Shown here: positions 42,435-51,420 of the stretch, piece by piece
Numbering within the stretch: position 1 is the first letter of the stretch
How the letters are laid out: each line of letters starts with the position of its first letter
Origin: Streptomyces sp. NBC_01669
Lineage (GTDB): Bacteria; Actinomycetota; Actinomycetes; Streptomycetales; Streptomycetaceae
Assembly: GCF_026339735.1 (NCBI RefSeq)
Contig: NZ_JAPEQG010000001.1
Span: 5,456,001 to 5,520,000 of the forward strand
Length of the DNA stretch: 64,000 bases
Direction of reading: 5' to 3'
Notes under the pieces: generated by a model
The model's database searches: none
The model's input: the letters and a program-made list of their open reading frames with translations, nothing else
Told to the model about the DNA's origin: nothing
Position numbers and translations under genes: made by a program

Positions 42435-42454
42435 CCGCGTGCCCAGCCGGCTGC

Positions 42455-42877
42455 TCAGTCCTCCCGGTCGGACTGCGAGCACTTCTCCGAGCGCCGGAAC
42501 AATGGCCGACTGCGGGCGGCGTTGAAGGCGTTCACCCCGACGATCCCCAGCCAGGCCACGACGAGCCCCTCGATCCCGGCGTTCGCGACCCCGATCGCGG
42601 ACAGCGGGATGGCCAGGACCAACGAGACGATCCCGAACCCGAACCGCTCACCGAAGTCGCCCAGCGGCGGCTGGGGCGTATGGGCCCCCCGGGCGACTTT
42701 GATCTGCTGCTCGCCCAGGTGCCGCCGCACCCGCCGGTCGAGCGTGACGTCGAGACGCTGCTCGACCTTCTCCAGAAACGAGTCGATGAGCGCGGACTCG
42801 TACTCGGGCCCCAGCTCGCTGCGCGCGTGCAGGGTGGCATTGAGCTCTTTCTTGAGCTCGGAGTCACGGGCTTCCAT
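42455..42877 (-). CDS. Small membrane protein with two C-terminal helices
   Basis: 140 residues. A charged helical N-terminus (residues 1-75) contains SALIDSFLEKVEQRLD and a basic stretch RRVRRHLGEQQIK. Two membrane helices follow (about residues 81-98 and 103-120), then a short basic tail. The pattern, common in Streptomyces, resembles proteins with a coiled region near phosphorylated DNA-binding RRs but no domain is recognised. Convergent with the SDR gene. Confidence 0.75.
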   Translation of the reverse strand: MEARDSELKKELNATLHARSELGPEYESALIDSFLEKVEQRLDVTLDRRVRRHLGEQQIKVARGAHTPQPPLGDFGERFGFGIVSLVLAIPLSAIGVANAGIEGLVVAWLGIVGVNAFNAARSRPLFRRSEKCSQSDRED

Positions 42878-42996
42878 GCGCCTACGGTACGAAGCGGCGG
42901 GGCCGGGCGCAGTGGGGCTAGCCCCCCTGTTGGGCCTCGGGCGAGTACCGGGGCAGGCCGTCGAACGGCCGGGGCGGCGAGCAGACGCCCTTCGGC

Positions 42997-44403
42997 TCAG
43001 CCGACCGGCACCCGGTCCGTCGGCATGATGGTGGCGGCCGGGATGTGGGTGGTGTCGCGGCGGGCGAGCAGCCAGTACAGCAGTGCCGGTACGAGCAGGC
43101 CGATCACCCAGGAGATGTCCGCGCCGCCCAATGGCTCCACCAGCGGGCCGGTGTAGAAGGTCGTCGCCAGGAAGGGGAGCTGGGCGACGATGCCGACTGC
43201 GTAGACCGTCAGTGCGTCCCAGCGCCAGGCGCCGTAGCGGCCGTCCGGGTCGGACAGGGCCGGGATGTCGTAGCGCTCGCGCGATATCAGGTAGTAGTCG
43301 ACGAGGTTGATCGCCGACCACGGGGTGAAGAAGGTCAGCAGGAACAGCAGGAAGTCCTTGAACGAGGCGAGGAAGGTGTCCTTGCCGAGCAGGGCGACCG
43401 CCGTGCCCGCGATCATGATCACGGCGATGTACGCGGAGCGGCCGCGCTGGGACAGTGCCCGCTGCCCGCGGAAGCCGCTGATCCCGGTCACCATCGACAT
43501 GAAACCGCCGTAGGTGTTCAGCACGTTGATGGTCAGCTTGCCGAGCGCGATCACGAAATAGAGCAGCGAGGCGATCAGCCCGGTGCCGCCCAGCGAGACG
43601 ACGTAGCTGACCTGGTCGTCGAGGAACGCCGCACCCGCGGATGCGGCGACCAGCACGCCGAAGGCCATGGACCACTGGGAGCCGAGCGTCGTGCCGGCCA
43701 GCGTCCACCAGAAGGTGGCGCGGGAGCTCGTACGGCGCGGCAGGTAGCGCGAGTAGTCGGCGACGTAGGGCCCGAACGCCAGCTGCCAGGACGCCGCGAT
43801 CGACACCGCGAGCAGGAACATCGGCAGGTCGAAGGCGCGGTCGGCGAGGGCGGCGCCGAGATCGATCCGGTCCAGCAACCGGATACCGAGATAGATGAAG
43901 GCCAGCGCGCAGACCACACTGGCGACCCGGCCGAGGACGTGGACGACCCGGTAGCCGATCGCCGCCATCAGGGCAGTGATCGCGGCGAAGACGAGGATGC
44001 CGGGGGTCTGTCCGAGGTGGGTGAGCTCGCCGACCGCCTGGCCGGCCAGCACGCTGCCGCTGGCGAAGAAACCGACGTACATCACGACGACCAGGAGCAG
44101 TGGCACGACCGCGCCGCGCACCCCGAACTGTGCCCGGCTGGAGATCATCTGGGGCAGGCCCAGCCTGGGGCCCTGCGCCGAGTGCAGCGACATCACCGCT
44201 CCGCCGAGCAGGTTGCCCACCAGCAGGCCGATCAGGGACCAGAAGGCGCCGCCGCCGAAGATGACTGCGAGTGCGCCGCTGACCACCGCGGTGATCTGGA
44301 GGTTCGCTCCGAGCCAGAGGGTGAACTGGGAGAACGCGGTACCGTGCCGTTCGTCGTCCGGTACGACGTCGATCGAGCGGCGCTCGACGAGGGAGTCGGC
44401 CAT
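42997..44403 (-). CDS. NCS1-family permease (cytosine/purine/hydantoin type)
   Basis: 468 residues with about 12 membrane helices. Family marks: an early motif TLWLGANLQITAVVSGALAV, helix SAQGPRLGLPQMISSRAQFG, and FGPYVADYSRYLPR. NCS1 proteins are cation symporters for nucleobases, hydantoins, allantoin or related heterocycles. It is the last gene of the operon after the betaine-type ABC importer (19 bp behind the binding-protein gene) and is preceded by AAGGAG. An imidazole compound is plausible from context but not shown by sequence. Confidence 0.9.
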   Translation of the reverse strand: MADSLVERRSIDVVPDDERHGTAFSQFTLWLGANLQITAVVSGALAVIFGGGAFWSLIGLLVGNLLGGAVMSLHSAQGPRLGLPQMISSRAQFGVRGAVVPLLLVVVMYVGFFASGSVLAGQAVGELTHLGQTPGILVFAAITALMAAIGYRVVHVLGRVASVVCALAFIYLGIRLLDRIDLGAALADRAFDLPMFLLAVSIAASWQLAFGPYVADYSRYLPRRTSSRATFWWTLAGTTLGSQWSMAFGVLVAASAGAAFLDDQVSYVVSLGGTGLIASLLYFVIALGKLTINVLNTYGGFMSMVTGISGFRGQRALSQRGRSAYIAVIMIAGTAVALLGKDTFLASFKDFLLFLLTFFTPWSAINLVDYYLISRERYDIPALSDPDGRYGAWRWDALTVYAVGIVAQLPFLATTFYTGPLVEPLGGADISWVIGLLVPALLYWLLARRDTTHIPAATIMPTDRVPVG

Positions 44404-44422
44404 GGGGGTTGCTCCTTTTCTC

Positions 44423-45379
44423 TTACTTCTCTGCCAGACCGTGCGCCGCGGCCCAGCCGTGCGCCACGTCCTCCGGGTCTTTCTTGTCCTTGTCCACCAG
44501 GCGGTTCAGCTCCGTGAGGTCCTTTGTCGTGAGGGCGGCGCCCAGGCGGGCCAGTGCCCTGCGGACCGTGGAGTCCGCCGCGCGGTCCGCGATCAGGGGG
44601 ACCACGTGCTGGCCGGGGATCAGGTTCTTGGGGTCGGTGAGGACCACCCAGCCCTCGGCGATGATGTCCGTGTCGGTGGTGAAGAGGTTGGCGACGTCCA
44701 CATCGCCCTTCTTCAGGGCTCCCTTGACCAGCGGGCCGGAGGAGTCCAGCGACTTGAACTCCTTGAACTCGACTCCGTACACGTCCTTCAGGCCGACCGC
44801 CCCGACCGTCCGCTTCTTCACCTCGGGGGCCGCGCCGATGACCAGCTTGCCGTTCTGCTTCGCCAGGTCGGCGAGGGAGGTCAGGCCGTACTTCCTGGCG
44901 GTGCCCGGTGTGACGACGAAGGCGTCCGAGTCCTCCGCCATGCCGTACGGGAGGATCTGGAGGCCCTTGGGGAGGGCGATGGCCAGGGCGTTCTGCATCT
45001 CGCCTTCCTCGGTGGCCTTCGCCTTCGGGTCGAGGTAGTGCAGGAGGGCGCCCTGGTACTCGGGGAGCAGGTCGATGTCCCCGCCCTCGAGGGCGGGGAT
45101 GAGGATTTCGCGGGTGCCCAGGTTGGCGCGGACCTTTGTCTTCACCCCGGCGGCCTGCAGGGCTTCGGCGTACAGGTAGCCGAGCACCTGGTTCTCGGTG
45201 AAGTTGGCCGTGCCGATGGTGATGCCGCCGGCGCTGGAGCCGCCGCCGGTGCCTCCGCCGCCCTGGCCGTCCAGCGAGGTGATGCCACTGCTGCAGGCCG
45301 CGAGTGCGGGGACTGCGGCCGCGGCGAGGAGGCCGCCCAGCAGGGATCGGCGGGTGGTGCTGCGGGGAGTGCGGGTCAT
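44423..45379 (-). CDS. ABC substrate-binding lipoprotein, OpuC/ProX (osmoprotectant) family
   Basis: 318 residues from ATG 45379 with GGAGACC upstream. A Tat-like twin-arginine signal (TTRRSLLGGLLAAA) ends in a lipobox (LAAC), so it is membrane-tethered. The type II binding-protein domain has the OpuC-family entry ITIGTANFTENQVLGYLYAE and DIDLLPEYQGALLHYL, where choline/betaine binders usually have PEYTGT. The changed pocket suggests a different quaternary-amine ligand. Genes for the two permeases and ATPase precede it in the same operon. The ligand is unproven. Confidence 0.9.
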   Translation of the reverse strand: MTRTPRSTTRRSLLGGLLAAAAVPALAACSSGITSLDGQGGGGTGGGSSAGGITIGTANFTENQVLGYLYAEALQAAGVKTKVRANLGTREILIPALEGGDIDLLPEYQGALLHYLDPKAKATEEGEMQNALAIALPKGLQILPYGMAEDSDAFVVTPGTARKYGLTSLADLAKQNGKLVIGAAPEVKKRTVGAVGLKDVYGVEFKEFKSLDSSGPLVKGALKKGDVDVANLFTTDTDIIAEGWVVLTDPKNLIPGQHVVPLIADRAADSTVRRALARLGAALTTKDLTELNRLVDKDKKDPEDVAHGWAAAHGLAEK

Positions 45380-45390
45380 GGGTGGTCTCC

Positions 45391-46053
45391 TCAGGCGGTG
45401 CGGTGACGGAAGAGGATGCGCTGCAGCCCGGACAGGGCCAGGTCCAGGACGACGGCCACGACCGCCACCAGGACCGCGCCGCCCAGTACCTGGACGAGGT
45501 CGCGCTGGGCCAGGCCGTCGAAGACGTACCGGCCGAGGCCGCCGAAGCTGACGTACGCGGCGACCGTGGCGGTGGCGACGACCTGGATCAGGGCCAGGCG
45601 CAGGCCGGTCATGATCAAGGGAAGGGCGAGGGGGAGTTCCACCTGCCACAGGATCTGGTGGCCGCGCATGCCCTGACCGCGGGCGGCGTCCTTGACCTCC
45701 GGGTCGACGGCGGTCATGCCGGCGTAGGTGTTGGTGACGATCGACGGGACCGCGAGCGCGACCAGCGCCACGTACACCGGGGTCATCGACAGCCCGCTGG
45801 CCAGGAAGACGAGCACCACCAGACCGACCGTGGGCAGCGCCCGGCCGAACGACGAGAGGTTGATGGCGAGGAAGGCGCCGCGCCCCGTGTGGCCGATGAG
45901 CAGACCGATCGGGAGGGCGATCACCGTCGCGATCAGGGTGGCGAGGAGCGAGTACTGGAGGTGCTCGGTGAGGCGGTGGGCGATGCCGTCCGGGCCCTGC
46001 CACTGCTCGGCGCCGGTCAGCCAGGTGCCGAGGTCCGCGAAGAGTTCGTACAT
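45391..46053 (-). CDS. ABC permease, OpuBB/OpuCB-like
   Basis: 220 residues with five to six membrane helices and the family coupling loop in DAARGQGMRGHQILWQVELP (EAA motif). The arrangement of two different small permeases with a ProX-like binding protein is that of OpuB/OpuC importers for choline and betaines. The ATG is one base downstream of the previous permease stop and eleven bases before the binding-protein start. Confidence 0.92.
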   Translation of the reverse strand: MYELFADLGTWLTGAEQWQGPDGIAHRLTEHLQYSLLATLIATVIALPIGLLIGHTGRGAFLAINLSSFGRALPTVGLVVLVFLASGLSMTPVYVALVALAVPSIVTNTYAGMTAVDPEVKDAARGQGMRGHQILWQVELPLALPLIMTGLRLALIQVVATATVAAYVSFGGLGRYVFDGLAQRDLVQVLGGAVLVAVVAVVLDLALSGLQRILFRHRTA

Positions 46054-46054
46054 A

Positions 46055-46696
46055 TCAGGCCCTCTTCCGCTTCCAGGGGGTGAGCGCGTACTGCACGGCG
46101 ACCAGCAGGGCGTCCGCGACCAGTGCGAGCAGCAGGGTCAGGGCGATGCCGACGATCACCGGGGTGGGGAAGTTGCGCTGGAACCCGTCGGTGAAGAGCT
46201 GGCCGAGACCGCCGTCGCCGATGTACGTGGCCACGCTGACCAGCGAGATCGACATGACCGTGGCGATCCGTACGCCCGCCATGATCACGGGGAGGGCGAG
46301 AGGGAGCTCGATGGTGAGCAGGACGCGCAGGGGGCGGGTCCCCATCGCCTTGGCGGCCTCGCGGGTGCGCGCCGGGACGGAGTCGAGGCCCTCGACCGTG
46401 TTGCGGAGGAGGACGACCAGTGTGTAGACGGTCAGGCCGATCACCGTGGTGGTGCGGGTGAGGCCCGAGACCGGCAGCAGGAGCACGAAGACCGCGATGG
46501 ACGGGATCGTGAAGAGAATGTTCGACAGCCCCAGGAGGAAGCCGCGCAGGGGGCGTACCCGGTGGGCGAGGACGGCCAGCGGGAGCGAGATCAGCAGGCC
46601 GAGGAGTACGGCGGTCAGGGCGGCCTGGAGGTGGGAGACGGTCAGCGTGGCGAGGTCGCTCGCGTGGTCGGATATCCACGACCAGTCGATGGTCAT
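46055..46696 (-). CDS. ABC permease, OpuBD/OpuCD-like
   Basis: 213 residues with five to six membrane helices and an EAA-type loop (TREAAKAMGTRPLRVLLTIE). It is the second permease of the betaine-type importer. Its start overlaps the ATPase stop by four bases (ATGA), so translation is coupled. Confidence 0.92.
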   Translation of the reverse strand: MTIDWSWISDHASDLATLTVSHLQAALTAVLLGLLISLPLAVLAHRVRPLRGFLLGLSNILFTIPSIAVFVLLLPVSGLTRTTTVIGLTVYTLVVLLRNTVEGLDSVPARTREAAKAMGTRPLRVLLTIELPLALPVIMAGVRIATVMSISLVSVATYIGDGGLGQLFTDGFQRNFPTPVIVGIALTLLLALVADALLVAVQYALTPWKRKRA

Positions 46697-47823
46697 GCGC
46701 TGCTCTTTCCGACCGGGGCCGTCGCGGGCCGAGGAGGCTCGATCGCTGCGGAGTGGGCGGCGCCCGCCCGTGCGTGCACGGCCTCGCGTGCGGTGACCCC
46801 GGCCAGGACGCCGGCGTCGTCGATCCTGGCTATCAGTCCGGCCGGTGAGGCGACCGACTCGTTCAGCGCGGAGAGCAGCGAGTCCGTGTCGCGCAGCGGC
46901 CGTACGGGGAGGAGCGCGGCATCACCTGCCCGGCCCGGCGGGGTGGCTGCCGGGTCGAGCCAGCCGAGGGGTTCGCCCTTGGCGGAGACGACCAGTTGCC
47001 AGTCGGTGCGCCCGGCGGGGGCGGTTTCGTCGGCCCGCACCGTTGTCGCCGGTTGCCGGGGGAGATCCGCGAGCGTGCTCAACGAGAGCAGTTTCAGGCC
47101 GCGTTCGGCTCCCAGGAAGTCGGCGACGAAGTCGTCGGCCGGGCGGGCGAGGAGTTCGGCGGGCGGTGCGCACTGCACGAGGTGGCCGCCGGTACGGAAG
47201 ACGGCGATCCGGTCGCCGAGCCGTACCGCCTCGTCGATGTCGTGGGTGACGAAGACGATGGTCTTGTTCAGCTCCTGCTGGAGACGGAGCAGCTCGTCCT
47301 GGAGCTGGGTCCGCACGACGGGGTCGACCGCGCCGAACGGCTCGTCCATCAGCAGGACCGGCGGATCGGCGGCGAGCGCGCGGGCCACGCCGACGCGCTG
47401 CTGCTGGCCGCCGGAGAGCTGGTGCGGGTAGCGCTTGGCGGCGTCGGCCGGAAGCCCGACCGTCTCCAGCAGCTCGGCCGCGCGGGCCCGGGCGCGCTTG
47501 CGTCCGTGGCCCAGCAGCAGCGGGACCGTGGCGATGTTGTCGAGGATCGTGCGGTGCGGAAAGAGTCCCGCCTGCTGGATGACGTATCCGATGCCTCGCC
47601 GGAGCTCGGCGGCGTCCGCTTCGAGGATGTTCCGGCCGCTGAGTGTGATCGTGCCGGAGCTCGGATCGACCATCCGGTTGATCATCCGGAGAGTGGTGGT
47701 CTTGCCGCAGCCGGACGAACCGACCAGGACCGTGATGCCGCCCTCCGGCATGGTGAGGCTGAGCTCATGAACTGCTGTCGTGCCGTTCGGGAAGCGCTTG
47801 TTCACTGCGTCGAATTTGATCAT
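46693..47823 (-). CDS. ABC ATP-binding protein, OpuCA/ProV-like
   Basis: 376 residues from ATG 47823 with AAGGGA upstream. Walker A VGSSGCGKTT, signature LSGGQQQRVGVARAL, Walker B VLLMDEPFGAVD and switch VTHDIDEAV. The C-terminal 110 residues look like a degenerate pair of CBS domains (LLPVRPLRDTDSLLSALN), used in OpuA-type ATPases to sense ionic strength. First gene of the importer operon and divergent from the lyase gene at 47962. Confidence 0.94.
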   Translation of the reverse strand: MIKFDAVNKRFPNGTTAVHELSLTMPEGGITVLVGSSGCGKTTTLRMINRMVDPSSGTITLSGRNILEADAAELRRGIGYVIQQAGLFPHRTILDNIATVPLLLGHGRKRARARAAELLETVGLPADAAKRYPHQLSGGQQQRVGVARALAADPPVLLMDEPFGAVDPVVRTQLQDELLRLQQELNKTIVFVTHDIDEAVRLGDRIAVFRTGGHLVQCAPPAELLARPADDFVADFLGAERGLKLLSLSTLADLPRQPATTVRADETAPAGRTDWQLVVSAKGEPLGWLDPAATPPGRAGDAALLPVRPLRDTDSLLSALNESVASPAGLIARIDDAGVLAGVTAREAVHARAGAAHSAAIEPPRPATAPVGKSSA

Positions 47824-47842
47824 CAGTCGTCCCTTGCCCCGG

Positions 47843-47860
47843 CTGCATACAGTCATGCAG
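47843..47860. promoter_or_regulatory. Palindrome in the importer/lyase divergent promoter
   Basis: CTGCAT-ACAGTC-ATGCAG: perfect 6-bp arms, six-base spacer, 20 bases upstream of the importer start. A candidate operator for the RpiR regulator encoded after the lyase gene. Confidence 0.4.
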
Positions 47861-47961
47861 AGTTCTCGTTGGCTGAATAGATTGTCAATGCCTCGGGGTA
47901 AAACGCTGGTGACAGAAGCCCGAAAGGCAGGATCGAGAGTCCGGATGAGGAGTGTTTGCGC

Positions 47962-49536
47962 ATGATGTCGTCCCACATGATGGACTCCTCGCCCTTCGGT
48001 GGATGGGCCGCGGACCACGCCGTCTCCATCGTCGAGCTCGACGGAGAGACCCTCCCCGTCGCCGATGTCGTCCGGATTGCCCGCGGCGCCGCCCGCCCCG
48101 TGCCCGGCGCCGAGGCGATGAAGCGGGTCGACCGGTCCTGGGCGGCCGCCCGCGAGCTCGCCGCGACCGGGCGGGTGTACGGGCGATCCACCGGGGTCGG
48201 CGCCAATCGCAACGAGGAGGTCCCGACCGAGGCCGCCGCCGACCACGGGCTGCGGTTGCTGCGCAGCCACGCCGGGGCCATCGGCGAACCGCTGCCGGCC
48301 CGCGAGGTCCGCGCGATGCTCGCCGTGCGCGCCAATCAGCTGCTCGCGGGAGGCGCCGGGCTGCGGCCCACCGTCGTCACCGCGCTCTGCGAGGCGCTGG
48401 AGGCGGGGGCGCACCCGGTGATCAACGAGTTCGGTTCGGTCGGCACCGGGGACATCGCCGCCCTCGCCCAGGCCGGCCTCGCGCTCGCCGGGGAACACCC
48501 CTGGCAAGGGCCCGGCGCCGCCCCCGAACCCCAGCCGCTCGACAACAACGACGCCCTCGCCCTGATCAGCAGCAACGCCCTCACCCTCGGTCAGGCCGCC
48601 CTCGCGCTCGACGAGCTGCGCCGGCTCGTCACCGCCACCGAGGTGGTTGCCGCGCTCTCGCTGCTCGCGGTCGACGGTTCGTACGAGGCGTACGCCGAAC
48701 CGGTCCACGCCGCCCGTCCGCACCCCGGCTCGTACCGGGTCGCGGCGCGGATGCGACAGCTGCTCGGTGCCCCCGACCGCCCGGGACCCCCGCTCGGCCG
48801 GATCCAGGACCCGTACGGCTTCCGCTGCCTGCCGCAGATCCACGGGCCCGCGCAGGACGCCGCCGACGCGCTCGAACGGGTTCTCGCCGTCGAGATCAAC
48901 GCCGCCGCCGAGAACCCGCTGATCTGTCCGGACGCCGGTCTCAACGACAGCCCCGCCGCCTACCACCACGGCGGTTTCTACATGGCACAGCTCGCCCTGG
49001 CGCTGGACCACTTCAGGCTCGCTGTCGTGCAGGTCGCGCGGCTCTCGACCTCCCGGCTCTCGGCGCTCAACGAGCCGTCCTTCACCCGGCTGAGGCCCTT
49101 CCTCGCCGACGGTGAACCCGCCTCCTCGGGCGTGATGATCCTGGAGTACGCGGCCGGAGCCGCCCTCGGAGATCTGCGGGCGTACGCCGCGCCCGCCTCG
49201 CTCGGCCACGCCGTGCTGTCGAGGGGCGTGGAGGAGCAGGCGAGTTTCGCCTCGCTGGCGGCCCGCCAGACGCTGCGCGTGTGCGGCGCCTACCGGCAGG
49301 TCGTCGCCTGCGAACTCGTCTCCGCCGTAAGGGCGTTGCGGCTGCGTGATCTGCGGCCCGATCCCGGTCTGCCGGTCGGGCGGGCATTCGCGCTGGCCGA
49401 TTCCCTGCTCGAAGGGGAGTTCGCGGACCGGCCGCTCACCGATGATGTGAAGGTGGCGGCCGGGGACCTGCTCGACCGCTGCACGGACCTGTGGAACACC
49501 GATCTCACCAGCACGAGGACCAGGGGGACAGCATGA
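47962..49536 (+). CDS. Histidine/aromatic ammonia-lyase homologue lacking the MIO triad
   Basis: 524 residues from ATG 47962 (AGGAG ten bases upstream). The whole HAL/PAL fold is present: YGRSTGVGANR (for YxxNTGFG), NQLLAGGAGLRP, QDPYGFRCLPQIHG and NAAAENPLI. However, the MIO-forming segment GSVGASGDL of true lyases reads GSVGTGDIAAL here (48432-48464): one residue shorter, with no Ala-Ser-Gly. It is therefore unlikely to deaminate histidine by the usual route. Known MIO-less relatives include ergothionase, which eliminates trimethylamine from a histidine betaine. Divergent from a betaine-type importer and translationally coupled to an RpiR regulator, it may act on hercynine or ergothioneine. 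Confidence 0.88.
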   Translation: MMSSHMMDSSPFGGWAADHAVSIVELDGETLPVADVVRIARGAARPVPGAEAMKRVDRSWAAARELAATGRVYGRSTGVGANRNEEVPTEAAADHGLRLLRSHAGAIGEPLPAREVRAMLAVRANQLLAGGAGLRPTVVTALCEALEAGAHPVINEFGSVGTGDIAALAQAGLALAGEHPWQGPGAAPEPQPLDNNDALALISSNALTLGQAALALDELRRLVTATEVVAALSLLAVDGSYEAYAEPVHAARPHPGSYRVAARMRQLLGAPDRPGPPLGRIQDPYGFRCLPQIHGPAQDAADALERVLAVEINAAAENPLICPDAGLNDSPAAYHHGGFYMAQLALALDHFRLAVVQVARLSTSRLSALNEPSFTRLRPFLADGEPASSGVMILEYAAGAALGDLRAYAAPASLGHAVLSRGVEEQASFASLAARQTLRVCGAYRQVVACELVSAVRALRLRDLRPDPGLPVGRAFALADSLLEGEFADRPLTDDVKVAAGDLLDRCTDLWNTDLTSTRTRGTA

Positions 49537-50384
49537 GCGGGAGCAGCCCGGCCGCGCGGTTGCAGCAACTCTTCGAGGGGCACCGGCTCACGCCCACTCA
49601 GCGGCGGATCGCGCACTCGATGGTGCGCAGGGCCGGGGACGTCCCGTTTCTGTCGAGTGTGGAGCTGGCCGAGATGGCCGGGGTCAGCCAGCCGTCCGTC
49701 ACCCGGTTCGCCGTCGCGCTCGGGTTCGACGGGTATCCGGCGCTGCGCAGGCATCTGCGGGAGGTCGCGCCCGGACCCGTCGAGGGAGGTGCGCGCGCCG
49801 CCGCCGACACGTACAACGAGTACCAGCAGGCCGTCCGCGCCGAGATCGAGAACCTGCAGCACCTCGCCGAACTCCTTGCCGACCCCACTCCGGTCGAGCG
49901 GGCGGGGCGGCTGCTCGCCGCGTCGCGCCCGCTGCCGGTGCTCGGGCTGCGCGCCGCCTCCTCGCAGGCGCGGGGCTTCGGTTACTTCGCAGCCAAGGTC
50001 CACCCGGATGTGCGAGTGCTCGACGAGGGCGGCAGCATGCTGCACGACCGGATCGACGCCGCACGCCGGGCGGGGGCGAGTGCGCTGGTCTGCTTCGCGC
50101 TGCCGCGCCATCCCAAGGAGGTCGTGGACGCGCTCGCGTACGCCCAGGAGCAGGGACTGACCGTGGTGTCCGTCGCCGATTCGGCGTTCGCCCCGGTGGC
50201 CAAACACAGCGACCTGCTGATTCCCGCCGCCGTCGGCACCGGACTCGCCTTCGACACGGCGTGCGCGCCGATGCTGCTGGGGCGGGTGCTGCTGGAGGCG
50301 ATGTGCGACGACCTGCCGGACGCGCAGGCGCGGCTGGAGGAGTTCGACGCGAGGGCGGCGGCGCGCGGGCTGTTCGTGGAATGA
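49533..50384 (+). CDS. MurR/RpiR-family transcriptional regulator
   Basis: 283 residues. N-terminal RpiR helix-turn-helix (LTPTQRRIAHSMVRRAGDVP, SVELAEMAGVSQPSVTRFA) and a C-terminal SIS domain (residues about 115-250; VLGLRAASSQARGFGYFAAK, ALVCFALPRHPKEVVD). SIS domains usually bind sugar phosphates, but catabolic intermediates of other kinds are known. The start overlaps the lyase stop by four bases (ATGA), so it is coupled to that gene and probably controls it and the divergent importer. Confidence 0.93.
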   Translation: MSGSSPAARLQQLFEGHRLTPTQRRIAHSMVRRAGDVPFLSSVELAEMAGVSQPSVTRFAVALGFDGYPALRRHLREVAPGPVEGGARAAADTYNEYQQAVRAEIENLQHLAELLADPTPVERAGRLLAASRPLPVLGLRAASSQARGFGYFAAKVHPDVRVLDEGGSMLHDRIDAARRAGASALVCFALPRHPKEVVDALAYAQEQGLTVVSVADSAFAPVAKHSDLLIPAAVGTGLAFDTACAPMLLGRVLLEAMCDDLPDAQARLEEFDARAAARGLFVE

Positions 50385-50734
50385 GGGCGTGACGCACGGG
50401 ATGTGGCTGCCGGGCTTCCCGGCGGGGTGAGCGCCCGGAGGCCGGCGTCGGCGCCCGGGGGACCGGGCGGACGGTCGTGCCGACGGCGATGCCGGGGCTG
50501 CGGCTGGGCGAGCGGTCGTCGGCGTCCGGACCGTGATCGCTTCCGGCACTGAGGGACCCGGGAATTCGCCGGCCGGGAACGGCTCCGCGGAGACGAGTCC
50601 GCCTGCGCCGGGGCGGGGACGGCAGGGCGGGTGTCCGGTGCTGAGGGAACTCCGGCCGGTGGTCGGCATTCCTCGCCGATTCTCAGACACCGCTCAGATA
50701 CGGCCATTAATCTGCGCCCCGAGAATCAGCATCG
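50385..50734. other. Intergenic region after the RpiR gene
   Basis: 350 bases of GC-rich sequence without a convincing gene or strong terminator. A TAATCT hexamer near 50708 could be the -10 for the next gene. Confidence 0.4.
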
Positions 50735-51322
50735 ATGGCTGTCGAGAGGGGTATCGACGTGGGGCGCGGAGCGCAGTCGCTCGCGAGGGTGGCCGTGATC
50801 GTACGGGCCGGAGCCGTACCGCTGTGGTGGCCGGGGCTGCTCGCCGCCGCCGTCGGTGCGCTCGTCCCGGGGCTCACCGGCCGTCGGATCGGACTGCTCG
50901 CCGGAGCCGCGCTCTTCCTGATCACCGCGGTTGTGGTGGCGCTCGCGCGCGGGCGCAGGTACGCGGAGCTGGCGAGGGCCGCCACCCGTGTCGGGCGGAC
51001 GGACTTCCTCCAGGACCGGGCCGTGACCGTACGCAACTGGCGGCGCGGGCACCGGTGGTGGCTGCTGGGCGGGTTTCTCGTGGCGATCGCCGGCGGATTC
51101 GTGCTGCCCGGCGCCGGTGGGCTGATGCTTGCGGGCGCGGGGGCCGGCCTCTGGGCCAAGTCCGTCCGGATCGGGCAGCGGGAGCGGAAGGACGACGTCC
51201 TGTACTGGGTGCGGACCGACTGGGTGGAGAAGGGGCGGCCCGCGGGCAAGCAGGTCGCGGCATACCGGACGACCGGGCCGGTGGCGGGCGACGCCGCGCC
51301 CGGTGGGGCGCGGCGTCGCTGA
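50735..51322 (+). CDS. Hypothetical membrane protein with four hydrophobic segments
   Basis: 195 residues. Hydrophobic segments at about residues 29-45, 52-70, 108-122 and 128-142 (GLLAAAVGALVPGLTG, LLAGAALFLITAVVVALA, WLLGGFLVAIAGGFVL). The basic tail ends near GARRR. I do not recognise a family. GTG 50759, with GAGGGG upstream, is an alternative start. It is convergent with the next gene across a long inverted repeat. Confidence 0.65.
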   Translation: MAVERGIDVGRGAQSLARVAVIVRAGAVPLWWPGLLAAAVGALVPGLTGRRIGLLAGAALFLITAVVVALARGRRYAELARAATRVGRTDFLQDRAVTVRNWRRGHRWWLLGGFLVAIAGGFVLPGAGGLMLAGAGAGLWAKSVRIGQRERKDDVLYWVRTDWVEKGRPAGKQVAAYRTTGPVAGDAAPGGARRR

Positions 51323-51405
51323 GAGCCTGTCGGGTGACCTTCGATCGGATAGCGTGCGTGCCAGGGCGTGGCCGCCCGGTCAGAGGTCACCCGACAGGTT
51401 CTGAG
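51319..51405. terminator. Long-arm inverted repeat between convergent genes
   Basis: 22-base arms (51319-51340 and 51384-51405; core CCTGTCGGGTGACCT) match at 20 positions around 43 bases. It starts at the upstream stop codon. Probably both terminator and dispersed repeat. Confidence 0.7.
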
Positions 51406-51420
51406 GGCGGTCTGCGGAGG

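Noticed and set aside
42455..42877. Anti-sigma or two-component partner of the SDR/XRE pair
   Set aside because: No kinase, receiver or zinc motif; it is only convergent with the SDR gene.
47962..49536. Straight assignment as hutH
   Set aside because: The Ala-Ser-Gly triad that forms the MIO cofactor is missing, so the symbol was not given.
51319..51405. Insertion sequence terminal repeats
   Set aside because: Only 43 bases lie between the arms and no transposase or target duplication is visible; listed as terminator/repeat.
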